Below, one piece after another: positions 1 through 8,652 of a stretch of DNA of 64,000 nucleotides (within the stretch, counting starts at the first letter, position 1; each line of letters starts with the position of its first letter). The position numbers were made by a program, and so were the translations under genes. The stretch comes from an uncultured Acetatifactor sp. Its GTDB lineage: Bacteria > Bacillota > Clostridia > Lachnospirales > Lachnospiraceae. The notes under the pieces were generated by a model. That model made no database searches. It worked only from the letters and a program-made list of their open reading frames with translations, and had not been told where the DNA came from. Location of the stretch: NCBI GenBank assembly GCA_944384205.1, contig CALWSL010000012.1, positions 46,602 through 110,601 on the forward strand, written 5' to 3'.

Positions 1-1075
1 ATTTGTTTAGAAAGCGGATTCGTTCGATAGCAGGTGCATAAGATTTGCATTTTGTATAATATTTTACAGCTTCTTCTGTGTTTCCCATACATTCATATAT
101 AACGCCGATATTGTAGTTTGCGCTGTAGCTGTTTACACCTTCCACGGAATAGCTGGAAATCGTCGTAGCCTTTTGAAATTCCCCAATGGCTTCCGAAAAC
201 ATTGCATTATTCATATAAATCAGTCCCATGAGAAACACGAAGTCAGCTCTTTTAGAAAAGATTGGATAAATGCCTTCTAATTCCAATGCTTTTTGGTACT
301 GCTTCAAATTAAGAAGGCAATAACCATAGGATTCTACCAATGTCTGAACATATTCAGCGCGCTCATCCAGCTCCATTGATAAGGCAGTCTCAAAATAGGG
401 CAAAGCATTTTCATAATTGGCTATACTGAAATAAGAACGTCCTAACTGATAATAAAGATAAGGATTGTCAGGGTGGGACGTCAGTTCTGCTTTCAAAAGA
501 GGAATATTCCGGAGCGCTTTCTGCTTCTGCAGTGCAGGTGTCTGATATCCGGTATGATAAAAACTAAGAGGAATGGACACATAATTCTTCGCTTCTCCGG
601 TTTTACTTGTCAGTTGTTCGTGTATGCTTCCCTCAAAGTGCATTTTACTTCTGTGAAAAAAGCGCGCGATATAGTCGGTGGTCATCACAGGAGCAGCGTC
701 CGGCTGCGTATACACGGCAGTGGGATTATGAAGGGTGAATACACCAATTTGCCCCGGCGTGATGTAGGAGGGCAGATTGGAAATAATACGGGCAGTCTGT
801 TCGTTCTCTTCCAGATATTCATCGCAATCCAGTATAAGAATGTAGTCGTTTTTGGCTTTTTGGATAGAGTAGTTTCTGGCAGCGCTAAAATCGTTTATCC
901 AGGGAAAAGAGTAGACCGCAGAGGTATATTTGCGTGCGATTTCAACTGTTTTGTCCGTAGAACCGGTATCCACCACAACAATTTCCCAGTCATACTTTGC
1001 CAGACGCATTAAACATTCTTTGATGCAGTTTTCTTCGTTTTTTGCTATGATACAAACGGAAACAGGTAACATCAT
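1..1075 (-). CDS. GT2 glycosyltransferase with C-terminal TPR repeats (3' end beyond the window)
   Basis: Seen: reading the minus strand from ATG-ATG at 1075/1072, the frame stays open to base 1, giving about 358 residues with no stop, so the gene is cut by the window edge. An AAAGGA ribosome site precedes the start. The N-terminus reads VSVCIIAKNEE, then VVDTGSTDKT and LDCDEYLEE, the nucleotide-sugar and DxD-like motifs of GT2 enzymes. The second half (from about residue 190) has TPR-like helices such as YYQLGRSYFSIANYENALPY. Family knowledge: such GT2-TPR proteins glycosylate proteins or peptides. It is divergent from flagellin, which makes a role in flagellar glycosylation plausible; the acceptor is not proven. 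Confidence 0.85.
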   Translation of the reverse strand, partial: MMLPVSVCIIAKNEENCIKECLMRLAKYDWEIVVVDTGSTDKTVEIARKYTSAVYSFPWINDFSAARNYSIQKAKNDYILILDCDEYLEENEQTARIISNLPSYITPGQIGVFTLHNPTAVYTQPDAAPVMTTDYIARFFHRSKMHFEGSIHEQLTSKTGEAKNYVSIPLSFYHTGYQTPALQKQKALRNIPLLKAELTSHPDNPYLYYQLGRSYFSIANYENALPYFETALSMELDERAEYVQTLVESYGYCLLNLKQYQKALELEGIYPIFSKRADFVFLMGLIYMNNAMFSEAIGEFQKATTISSYSVEGVNSYSANYNIGVIYECMGNTEEAVKYYTKCKSYAPAIERIRFLNK

Positions 1076-1222
1076 AAATCCTTTCGCTGAGTGGACTATA
1101 AGTAAAAAAGTAACTTATATTCATACTAACATAAGAAATAAGAGATTGCAAAAGATAAAATAATTGGTAGTTTTGTACAAAAAATATATATAAATTTGTG
1201 CAGAATTAAAATAAAAAAATGC

Positions 1223-1249
1223 TAAAGTAATCAATAAATCCTCCGATAT
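1223..1249 (+). promoter_or_regulatory. Sigma-28/SigD-type promoter of flagellin
   Basis: TAAA at 1223-1226 and CCGATAT at 1243-1249 are separated by 16 bases, close to the flagellar sigma factor consensus (TAAA-N15-GCCGATAA; Bacillus SigD CCGATAT). Transcription would start near 1256, giving a leader of about 185 nt before the flagellin ATG. This fits late-class flagellar expression. Confidence 0.8.
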
Positions 1250-1300
1250 ACTTAACAGGTAAAGCAAATAAAACAGAACAGTTTTATGCTTTTACAAAAA

Positions 1301-1415
1301 GGTAATCCGATGCAATCCGCACAATTGACAGGATTACCGTAACCGTTTACTGTAGGTGCGGCTTGTGCGAACCGGACAAACAGTAAACAAGTAAATTTGG
1401 CCGCAGGGAAGCGGC
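1301..1415 (+). promoter_or_regulatory. Structured flagellin 5' leader with three hairpins, CsrA-like site
   Basis: Three perfect inverted repeats are present: GGTAATCC 1301-1308 with GGATTACC 1331-1338; GTTTACTGT 1345-1353 with ACAGTAAAC 1380-1388; GCCGC 1400-1404 with GCGGC 1411-1415. The last hairpin has the loop AGGGAA, placing a GGA in the loop about 12 bases ahead of the AAGGAGG ribosome site at 1425. In Bacillus, CsrA represses hag by binding a GGA-loop hairpin plus the ribosome site; the same design here is inference. The rest of the 1076-1439 gap is AT-rich and shows no gene. Confidence 0.55.
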
Positions 1416-1439
1416 TTCATATTCAAGGAGGAATATATT

Positions 1440-2255
1440 ATGGCAATGATCGTAAAACACAACTTGCAGGCAATGAACGCTAACAGAATGTTAGGAGTTA
1501 ACTCTTCTACATTATCCAAGTCCGTTGAGAAGTTATCTTCTGGTTACAGAGTAAACCGTGCAGCAGATGATGCAGCAGGACTGGCTATTTCCGAGAAGAT
1601 GAGACGTCAGATTCGTGGTCTGTCTCAGGCTTCCACCAATGCACAGGATGGTATCTCTATGGTACAGACCGCTGAAGGTGCTTTGAATGAAGTTCATGAT
1701 ATGCTTCAGAGAATGAACGAGCTTGCTGTTCAGGCTGCAAACGGAACCAATCAGACAGAGGATCAGGGATACATCCAGCTTGAGATTCAGCAGTTAATTA
1801 CTGAGATTTCCAGAACTGCAAACGATACTACCTTCAACGAGAAGAAGCTGTTAAGCGCTGGCACAACAGTTAACCTTCAGGTTGGTACTGAGTCCGGTAA
1901 TACCATTCAGTTGGCAATGAGCGCAATGACCGCTACCAGTATTGGTGTAAACGACGTTGATGTAAGTGATGAAGCTAAAGCTCGTGGTTCATTGGATGAT
2001 ATTAAGAACGGTATTAAGTCTGTATCTTCTCTTCGTGCTACTCTTGGTGCTGTTCAGAACAGACTTGAGCATACTGTAAACAACCTGGATAACGTTGTTG
2101 AGAATACCACTTCTTCTGAAGCTACTATCCGTGATACCGATATGGCTTCTGAGATGGTTACCTACTCCAACAACCAGATTCTTGCTCAGGCAGGTCAGGC
2201 TATGTTGGCTCAGGCTAACACATCTAATCAGGGTGTATTATCATTGTTACAGTAA
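1440..2255 (+). CDS. hag: Flagellin, short D0-D1 form
   Basis: A 271-residue flagellin, the filament subunit exported through the flagellar type III apparatus. Seen: the conserved N-terminal domain (IVKHNLQAMNANR, SSGYRVNRAADDAAGLAIS) and C-terminal domain (LGAVQNRLEHTVNNL, ending ANTSNQGVLSLLQ) are joined by a short middle, so the variable D2/D3 domains are absent, as in Bacillus Hag. AAGGAGG at 1425-1431 precedes the ATG. It has its own sigma-28-like promoter and is followed immediately by a strong terminator, so it is probably monocistronic. Neighbouring glycosyltransferases and a FliB-like methylase imply modification after translation; Ser/Thr in the central region are the likely glycan sites, by inference. 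Confidence 0.97.
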   Translation: MAMIVKHNLQAMNANRMLGVNSSTLSKSVEKLSSGYRVNRAADDAAGLAISEKMRRQIRGLSQASTNAQDGISMVQTAEGALNEVHDMLQRMNELAVQAANGTNQTEDQGYIQLEIQQLITEISRTANDTTFNEKKLLSAGTTVNLQVGTESGNTIQLAMSAMTATSIGVNDVDVSDEAKARGSLDDIKNGIKSVSSLRATLGAVQNRLEHTVNNLDNVVENTTSSEATIRDTDMASEMVTYSNNQILAQAGQAMLAQANTSNQGVLSLLQ

Positions 2256-2272
2256 TTCAGTAAAACAAATGA

Positions 2273-2301
2273 AGAGAGTCGGTTTTCCGGCTCTCTTTTT
2301 T
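2273..2301 (+). terminator. Intrinsic terminator after flagellin
   Basis: AGAGAGTCGG 2273-2282 pairs with CCGGCTCTCT 2287-2296 (one T-G pair) around a TTTT loop, followed by a T tract. It separates the highly expressed flagellin from the glycosyltransferases downstream. Confidence 0.93.
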
Positions 2302-2333
2302 GTTTTGGCTGGTTGAAATAGGATAAATAAGAT

Positions 2334-4076
2334 ATGATTATATATTTTGAAACAGACGAAATCCAGCTACAGGATATTCCCAGGGTATTAAGTAAGATGG
2401 GATATTCTGTACAGAGTGCGGATTTGCAAATCAAGGCGCAGGAGTTTGACAGGGACGCTTGTGATAAGGTCATACAAATCTTAAAGCAGGAAGAAACAGA
2501 GTGCGCAATAACTTATAATTTTATAGAGACGATTTCCCAGGCATGTCTGGAGGCTGATGTGCCGTATATATCCTGGGTATATGACAATCCGCAGCAGGAG
2601 CTTTACAGCAGGTATGCACATTATCCATGTAATTATATATTTGTATTTGACAAGCTGCAGCAAAAGAGGCTGAAACAGACTGGTATCAGAAAGGTATATC
2701 ATATGCCTCTTGCAATTTATGGCGACAAAGTAGAAAGAGCGTTACAACAGAGAGAAAAATATGCCGGACAATACGAAGCGGAAGTTGCTTTTGTCGGGCA
2801 ATTATATAGAATAGAGAGTCTGGAAAGAATTATTGAACAGGCAGGCTCAAAGGTACAGGCGGCTATGGAGGAAAGTATAGCGGGCTGTTTTTTGAATTGG
2901 AAGCGTGAAACCAGGATGCACGGAACAATGACGGATGCTTGCGTGCAGTATTTTAGTCAGGTGGATGGACGTAAGGTGCTGACACAATGCCCCTTTATAT
3001 CGGAACAGTTTTATTATGAGGCGGCGGTGCTTAGCAGAATACTGGCAAATAGAGAAAGAGTTGCTATTTTAAATGATTTGTCAAAGCAGTATGATGTCAG
3101 ATTTTACACCTTTGACGAGGATGTAAAGGGTTTGCGTAAAGAGGTAAAGGTCTGTCCCGGTGCGAAATATGACATGGAGGTGTCACATGTCTATCAGCAA
3201 AGCAGGATTAATCTGAATATTACCCTGCATTGTATTGAAACCGGAATCTCGCAGCGGGTTTTTGATGTCATGGCGGCAGGCGGATTCCTTTTGAGTAATT
3301 ATCAGGAGGAACTGGAAGAATTATTTGTGCCGGGCGAAGATTTGGTACTCTATCATAATATGGAAGAATTGCACTATTATGTGGATTATTATCTCACCCA
3401 TGAGGAGGAACGGCAGCGGATTGCACGAAACGGACAAAGTAAGATTCTAAAATACCACGATTTTCAGAATCGCCTGAGAGCGGTTTTGGAAATTGTAGGC
3501 AAAGAGGAAGAAAAACGAACAGAAAGCTATTTGGATATTTTTCATCATGAAGAGGCAAAAATAGAAATGATGAAGGATTTGGCTTTGTGCCGTAATACAG
3601 AAATCAGATTGGGCATGGAGCGACTGTTTTATGGGATAGCGGATTTGGAGGATGCGGAGAACAGATATTTTGATGCCTGGGAATGCCTGCAGGGAATCAC
3701 AAAGCTGAGCGAAAAGGAACAATATACTTATTTATGTCAATTGATAAGCAAGAAAGAGATTCCGCGCTTATATATCATATGGCACATTTATATAAAAAAA
3801 GAAGACAGCGAGAGTATTCTGCTTAGATTGTGTGAGTGCATGAAGCGTCTTTCTATGGTGACTGCAATAGAGTTAGTGTCCTATGGACTGCTTATGACGC
3901 CCCAGTCCTCTGCGTTATTACTGAAAAAAGCGGAATGTCTCATGGAATTATCTATGTGGAAAGAGGCTTTGGAGACTTTAAGGCAAATGAAAGAGCCCCA
4001 GGGGGATATTTTGAAATTAATAAATACGCTGGAAAAGGCACTGGAAAGAAGGGGTGGAGATGGAAGCGAAATATAA
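2334..4076 (+). CDS. CgeB-like glycosyltransferase with long helical C-terminus
   Basis: A 580-residue protein of the CgeB/DUF3880 glycosyltransferase group, probably cytoplasmic. Seen: an N-terminal Rossmann-like part with WVYDNPQQELYS (about residues 82-93), then the signature block INLNITLHCIETGISQR, FDVMAAGGFLLSNYQEEL (about 296-330) and the HEEERQRIARNG helix shared by the three other CgeB-like genes here. Unlike those (384-394 residues), it carries about 190 extra residues of alpha helices, probably TPR-like. It begins 30 bases after the flagellin terminator and its stop overlaps the next gene, so it heads or belongs to the modification operon. Sugar donor and acceptor are unknown. Confidence 0.85.
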   Translation: MIIYFETDEIQLQDIPRVLSKMGYSVQSADLQIKAQEFDRDACDKVIQILKQEETECAITYNFIETISQACLEADVPYISWVYDNPQQELYSRYAHYPCNYIFVFDKLQQKRLKQTGIRKVYHMPLAIYGDKVERALQQREKYAGQYEAEVAFVGQLYRIESLERIIEQAGSKVQAAMEESIAGCFLNWKRETRMHGTMTDACVQYFSQVDGRKVLTQCPFISEQFYYEAAVLSRILANRERVAILNDLSKQYDVRFYTFDEDVKGLRKEVKVCPGAKYDMEVSHVYQQSRINLNITLHCIETGISQRVFDVMAAGGFLLSNYQEELEELFVPGEDLVLYHNMEELHYYVDYYLTHEEERQRIARNGQSKILKYHDFQNRLRAVLEIVGKEEEKRTESYLDIFHHEEAKIEMMKDLALCRNTEIRLGMERLFYGIADLEDAENRYFDAWECLQGITKLSEKEQYTYLCQLISKKEIPRLYIIWHIYIKKEDSESILLRLCECMKRLSMVTAIELVSYGLLMTPQSSALLLKKAECLMELSMWKEALETLRQMKEPQGDILKLINTLEKALERRGGDGSEI

Positions 4077-4992
4077 TGTGCTTATCATGATAACAGAGCG
4101 GGATTTCCTGCGTCTGAAAAGCAATTACCATCGTCTTGTAAAAAATATGCCTGCGCAGAAATTGATATTTGTGGGAAGTGAAGAGGTTGGAAAAGAGGTA
4201 GAGCAGTTAAATTTAGGGGAACGGGTAGATTTTATCAATGAAAATGATATCCTTCCCTTTGCGGATGTGAATAAGGTGATACAGAAAGCCTTACAGATAG
4301 AAGAGGTGCCACGAGGCGTAACAGGCTGGTATTATCAGCAGTTTTTGAAAATGCAGTATAGCTTCCTGTGTGAGGATGATTATTATCTGGTATGGGATGG
4401 AGATACGATTCCCTGTAAGCCGTTCGATATGTTTTGGAAGGATGGTGTTACGCCGTTCTTTGATTTAAAGCGGGAATACCATGAAGAATATTTTGTGACC
4501 CTGGGAAAACTTTTTCCGGGAATGCGTAAGTGTATTGAAGCCTCTTTTATCTCGGAGCATATGCTTATCAGACGGGATATTATGCAGAGCTTAATTGCGG
4601 ATATTATGAAAAATGAGCAGCTATCGGGTGACAGCTTCTATGAGCGAATCATTCATTGTATTGATCCGTCCGGGCTGACCTCTAATAGCTTTAGTGAGTT
4701 TGAAACCTATGGAACCTATACCTGCTTTAAATACCTGAATTCTTACAGGCTGCGATACTGGCATTCCTTCCGGTATGCAGGCTATTTCTTCCAGCCCGAC
4801 GAAATCACAGACTCGGATTATGAGTGGCTGGGAAAGGATTTTGATGCGGTTTCCTTTGAACGGGGACATACCGTCAGAGAAGACCATAAGGATATCTTTA
4901 CCAAAAAAGAGTATCAGGAAAAGCTTTCCGCCAGACAGATACTTGAAATTGCCCAGGAGGAGTTCGAGGAGGGCTATCTGGAGATTTGGTAA
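4060..4992 (+). CDS. DUF6492-like glycosyltransferase-related protein
   Basis: A protein of about 310 residues resembling the DUF6492 group, GT-A-like proteins found in polysaccharide clusters. Seen: NVLIMITERD at the start, FLCEDDYYLVWDGDTIP (a DxD-type metal site) near residue 110, then SEHMLIRRDIM and the segment GTYTCFKYLNSYRLRYWHS. The ATG at 4060 is preferred over the upstream GTG at 4054 because GAAGGGG lies five bases ahead of it. It overlaps the preceding CgeB-like gene by 17 bases, indicating coupled translation. Function as a glycosyltransferase is family inference; the donor sugar cannot be read. Confidence 0.72.
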   Translation: MEAKYNVLIMITERDFLRLKSNYHRLVKNMPAQKLIFVGSEEVGKEVEQLNLGERVDFINENDILPFADVNKVIQKALQIEEVPRGVTGWYYQQFLKMQYSFLCEDDYYLVWDGDTIPCKPFDMFWKDGVTPFFDLKREYHEEYFVTLGKLFPGMRKCIEASFISEHMLIRRDIMQSLIADIMKNEQLSGDSFYERIIHCIDPSGLTSNSFSEFETYGTYTCFKYLNSYRLRYWHSFRYAGYFFQPDEITDSDYEWLGKDFDAVSFERGHTVREDHKDIFTKKEYQEKLSARQILEIAQEEFEEGYLEIW

Positions 4993-5014
4993 AGGAGGCT
5001 TCTCTAAGGCATAT

Positions 5015-6199
5015 TCAGTGAAACGAAGAAGAAATCACACGAATCATTTCTGCAGCCCGATGAGGATAAGTATGAAATTGCTTTACGGTTTCATAACCGT
5101 TTAGAGCGATTTGCTTTCTTTCCTCTTCGTGTTGCAGATAATAGGAACATTTGTCAATCAGCTCGTCCAGACTGCTATAAGCCTCTAAATCCCTTCCGAT
5201 TTCAAAATAATCTGTTAATTCCGCCTGATAGTTCGTCATCAGGAAACCGCCGCTTCCCATAATATCAAAGATACGAAGGGGGAGTCCGGTTTGAATGGGT
5301 TTAATGGTCATATTCAGATTGATTTTGCTCAAATGAAACACCTTGGGCATACCGGAAAGAGATTCGATGGCGTCGTGTGTGCGTACAAGGCGCAGAGGAG
5401 CGGTATCGCTGAAGGTGTACAAATCAACGCAGAAATGCTCAGCCAGTTTGTTCAGGGTTCGGATTCGTTCCGTTTCTGCGGTCTGGGCGCCGATATACTG
5501 GTGGGCAATGGTGTACTTATAAATATCTGTCAGTAATGGGAAAGGAGCTGCAAAATCGGGAATTACCTTTTTAAATTCAGAAATCAGGGTATCGGAGATT
5601 GCCTCCTCTATAAAATTGTAACCGTATACCTGTAGGGAGGATTCCACGATGCCGTCAATACAGCCCTTTGCATAGGCGGACAAATCCGTAAGTTCTTTCA
5701 AAGGATTCTTTTCGGAGTATAAGGAGCCTACGAAAGAAATATCTGCGCAGTAGCCGGTAATATCCTCTGCCGTGATTAACTGGATAACAGAATCAAATCT
5801 GTCAACAGCGGAGGCAAGCGGCAGGTAAAAAACGCAGTCGGGATTGAAGGGATGAATACGGTTGTATTGTTCCTTATCAAACAGGAAAATGCGATTGGTA
5901 GGGTGCAGCAGCGGCTTTGTAAATAAGGACATCACAGGACTGTCCACGGTCCAGCATACATACAAAACATTATGAATATGGCATACTTCGGCTATGGCAG
6001 GAAAAAAGTTTATGGTAAACACAAAGAGAGGGGAATACTTACAAAGTAACTCATTCACCAGCTTTGTGCGTGCAGCAGGGGAAAATGCTTTGTCATATAT
6101 TTCTGTTTTTTCTTCGATAACAGTTATGCCGAGAGAGGAAAAGGCGGTTATCATATCGGGTTCGCAGATACTGCCATATCGATAAAATAGTATGTTCAT
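5015..6199 (-). CDS. CgeB-like glycosyltransferase, opposite strand
   Basis: A 394-residue CgeB-like glycosyltransferase related to the other three here. Seen: LYVCWTVDSPVMSLF, NRIFLFDKEQYNR, KINLNMTIKPIQTGLPLRIFDIMGSGGFLMTNYQAEL and the terminal HEEERKQIALNGYE helix. The first ATG of the open frame is at 6223, but the paralogs begin right at the first beta strand (MNILFYRYG here, MKLLIYHWD in the next gene), so I start at 6199; the ribosome site there (GAGG, 11 bases away) is weak. It converges on the DUF6492 gene and diverges from the next CgeB-like gene, so it has a separate promoter and could be expressed under different conditions. Confidence 0.83.
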   Translation of the reverse strand: MNILFYRYGSICEPDMITAFSSLGITVIEEKTEIYDKAFSPAARTKLVNELLCKYSPLFVFTINFFPAIAEVCHIHNVLYVCWTVDSPVMSLFTKPLLHPTNRIFLFDKEQYNRIHPFNPDCVFYLPLASAVDRFDSVIQLITAEDITGYCADISFVGSLYSEKNPLKELTDLSAYAKGCIDGIVESSLQVYGYNFIEEAISDTLISEFKKVIPDFAAPFPLLTDIYKYTIAHQYIGAQTAETERIRTLNKLAEHFCVDLYTFSDTAPLRLVRTHDAIESLSGMPKVFHLSKINLNMTIKPIQTGLPLRIFDIMGSGGFLMTNYQAELTDYFEIGRDLEAYSSLDELIDKCSYYLQHEEERKQIALNGYETVKQFHTYPHRAAEMIRVISSSFH

Positions 6200-6216
6200 A
6201 TTGATTAAATACCTCA

Positions 6217-6245
6217 TTTCCATAGATGCTCAGATATGGTATAAT
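6217..6245 (+). promoter_or_regulatory. Sigma-A promoter, extended -10, for the long modification operon
   Basis: TATAAT at 6240-6245 is preceded by TG at 6237-6238 (extended -10), with TTTCCA at 6217-6222 as a 17-base-spaced weak -35. It lies about 65 bases before the start at 6310 and overlaps the 5' end of the divergent gene. Confidence 0.5.
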
Positions 6246-6309
6246 TGTAATATATTTTTGGGTACAAGGCAAGCTGCCTGTGAATGCGCAGCCTACTGGA
6301 GGAGAGAGC

Positions 6310-7464
6310 ATGAAGCTATTGATATATCACTGGGATTCTTATTTACAATACGACATCTTTCAGATATGCAGGGAAAAGAAGATAGATTTCCGCACCTTTG
6401 AATGGAAATTTAAGGATAAGAACCGTGATGAGGAATTTATCAAATGGTTTCAGGAAAATGTTGGCGAAGAATATGATGCGCTATTGAGCGTTAATTATTA
6501 TCCGTTATTATCGGAAGTGTGTATGAAGAAGGGGATGAAGTATATTGCATGGTGCTATGATACGCTCCTGAATGTGCAGAGAATAGAGGAAACATTAAAT
6601 AATCCGGTGAACTATGTGTTCCTTTTTGATAAAATCCAATGGTGGAAGTATGTCCAGCAGGGGTTTGAGACGGTATACCATCTGCCATTGGGAGTAAACA
6701 GGACGCGCTATGAGAATCTGAAAATTTCTGATGCAGATTACGGCAAATATGCTGCTGAGGTTTCCTTTGTGGGCAAGCTGTATCAATCCCCGTTACAGGA
6801 AGTAATCTCGCCGTTGGATGATTATACAAGAGGATATCTGCAATCTCTTATTGATATTCAATTTCAGATATATGGAAATTTTATATTTGATAAGATGATA
6901 TCAGAGGAATTGATTGACAATATAAATTCACAATATCTCAAAATAAATCCGGATACAACATTTCAACTCTGTAAGGCATCGTTGACCCAGGCAATGTCTG
7001 AAGAGGTTACCAGAAGAGAACGAATGATTCTGCTGAACCTGTGCGGGAAAAGATTTTGCACGAAATTTTATTCCTTTGACAAGGATCCCTTTGTAAAAAA
7101 TGTGATTGAATGTGGTCCGGTGGATTATGTACAGGAGATGCCTAAGGTATTTGCCTGTTCCAAAGTAAATTTGAACCCTTCCTTAAAGATTATACAGACA
7201 GGTATCCCGTTAAGGGCATTTGATATTATGGGCGCGGGAGGATTTCTGTTATCCAACTATCAGGAGGAATTTCTTGATTATTATGAAAATGGAACGGATA
7301 TGGTGATTTATGAAAGTATGGAGGATGCGGTAGAGAAGATACAGTTTTATCTGAAAGCAGAAGCTATCCGCTGTAAAATTGCAGAAAATGGAAGAAGAAA
7401 GACGTTAGAGGAGCACAGCTTGCAGGGATGTATGGCAAAAATCTTTGAAACAGCAGGAATTTAA
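6310..7464 (+). CDS. CgeB-like glycosyltransferase
   Basis: A 384-residue CgeB-like glycosyltransferase. The start at 6310 is chosen over upstream in-frame codons because GGAGGAGAG ends four bases before this ATG and the sequence then matches its paralogs (MKLLIYHWD). Seen: YIAWCYDTLLNVQR, NYVFLFDKIQWW, AAEVSFVGKLYQSP, VNLNPSLKIIQTGIPLRAFDIMGAGGFLLSNYQEEF. It begins a run of same-strand genes with short gaps or ATGA overlaps extending to 18.6 kb, so it is probably the promoter-proximal gene of a long operon containing the phosphonate genes. Substrate unknown. Confidence 0.86.
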   Translation: MKLLIYHWDSYLQYDIFQICREKKIDFRTFEWKFKDKNRDEEFIKWFQENVGEEYDALLSVNYYPLLSEVCMKKGMKYIAWCYDTLLNVQRIEETLNNPVNYVFLFDKIQWWKYVQQGFETVYHLPLGVNRTRYENLKISDADYGKYAAEVSFVGKLYQSPLQEVISPLDDYTRGYLQSLIDIQFQIYGNFIFDKMISEELIDNINSQYLKINPDTTFQLCKASLTQAMSEEVTRRERMILLNLCGKRFCTKFYSFDKDPFVKNVIECGPVDYVQEMPKVFACSKVNLNPSLKIIQTGIPLRAFDIMGAGGFLLSNYQEEFLDYYENGTDMVIYESMEDAVEKIQFYLKAEAIRCKIAENGRRKTLEEHSLQGCMAKIFETAGI

Positions 7465-7485
7465 GGTACAGGGCGGACAGGATAT

Positions 7486-8652
7486 ATGAAAATGAATTTT
7501 CAGAAAAAAATATTACTGATTATGACAAATATAACTACAAAGAATATGCGGGTATATTTGCAGCAGATAGGGTACGAAGTGACTGAGTGGATGGCGCCGT
7601 GTGAAGGCGATTCGGATAAATGTGGGGAGGCGCTGGCAGACGCGCTCGACGACAGCTATTACGGCGCGTTTTCCTATGACTATTTTCCCCAGTTTGCACA
7701 GGCGTGTTATGAACGGAACAAGTATTATATTGCCTGGGTTGTGGACAACCCGCATTTTTCCTTATGGTCGAAGACAGTGAAATATCCGACGAACCGGATA
7801 TTTGTTTTTGATAACAGTCAGTGTGGGCAGCTGGAGAAGCGGGGAGTGGAGAAGCTATTTTATCTGCCCCTTGGGGCTGACGTGGACGCCTTTTCCAAAG
7901 TAGATTATAGCAATCAGGATTTTACGGCGGATGTAGCCTTTGTAGGAAGCCTGTATAATGAAGATTCGAGAAATCTGTTTCAGCAAATTAAATTTCTTCC
8001 GCCATATACCAGGGGATATGTAGAGGGTTTGATTCGCTCGCAGCTCAATCTGTCTGAAAATATTCTTAACAAGGACATGATTTCAAATTCTGTCTGGCAG
8101 GATATAAAAAGATATGTGAATCTTTCGCAGGTCAATAGCTATGATTTTTCGTATGAAGAATGTTTTGTACATATTCTGCAGAAGGAAGTGACCAAAAGAG
8201 AGCGTTGTCAGGCGGTAACGTTATTAAATAAATTTTTTGACTTTAAATTATACAGCGCGTCTTCCACGGAATTTAATCCTGAATTGAAGAAAGCGGGATA
8301 TGTTAATTACGAAACACAGATGCCTTTGGTGTTCCGTCAAAGCAGAGTGAATATCAATATCACACTGCGCTCCATTACCACAGGAATCCCGCTGAGGGCG
8401 CTGGATATTATGGCGTGCGGAGGGTTTCTGTTATCCAATTATCAGGTGGAACTGGCGGAATATTTTGAGGAAGATAAGGAATGTGTTTTCTACTATGATT
8501 TGGAAGATATGGTAATGAAAACAGATTATTATCTGAAGCATGAAGAGGAAAGAAGAAAAATTGCGGAAGCCGGTTTGCGGAAGGTTCAAACCGAATTTTC
8601 TCTGAAAGGTCAGTTAAGTAAAATGAAGGCTATGCTGGAGGAGAATGAATGA
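7486..8652 (+). CDS. CgeB-like glycosyltransferase
   Basis: A 388-residue paralog of the preceding gene. Seen: YYIAWVVDNPHFSLWSK, NRIFVFDNSQCGQLEK, TADVAFVGSLYNED, VNINITLRSITTGIPLRALDIMACGGFLLSNYQVEL and KHEEERRKIAEAG. AGGA lies about six bases before the ATG at 7486. It overlaps the LicD gene downstream by four bases (ATGA at 8649-8652), a sign of translational coupling. Tandem paralogs of this type usually add successive sugars to one glycan; that is inference. No membrane segment or signal peptide is visible. Confidence 0.86.
   Translation: MKMNFQKKILLIMTNITTKNMRVYLQQIGYEVTEWMAPCEGDSDKCGEALADALDDSYYGAFSYDYFPQFAQACYERNKYYIAWVVDNPHFSLWSKTVKYPTNRIFVFDNSQCGQLEKRGVEKLFYLPLGADVDAFSKVDYSNQDFTADVAFVGSLYNEDSRNLFQQIKFLPPYTRGYVEGLIRSQLNLSENILNKDMISNSVWQDIKRYVNLSQVNSYDFSYEECFVHILQKEVTKRERCQAVTLLNKFFDFKLYSASSTEFNPELKKAGYVNYETQMPLVFRQSRVNINITLRSITTGIPLRALDIMACGGFLLSNYQVELAEYFEEDKECVFYYDLEDMVMKTDYYLKHEEERRKIAEAGLRKVQTEFSLKGQLSKMKAMLEENE

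Noticed and set aside
473-1163. Open frames on the plus strand within the first kilobase
   Set aside because: They are antisense to a clear GT2-TPR glycosyltransferase that runs off the window edge on the minus strand.
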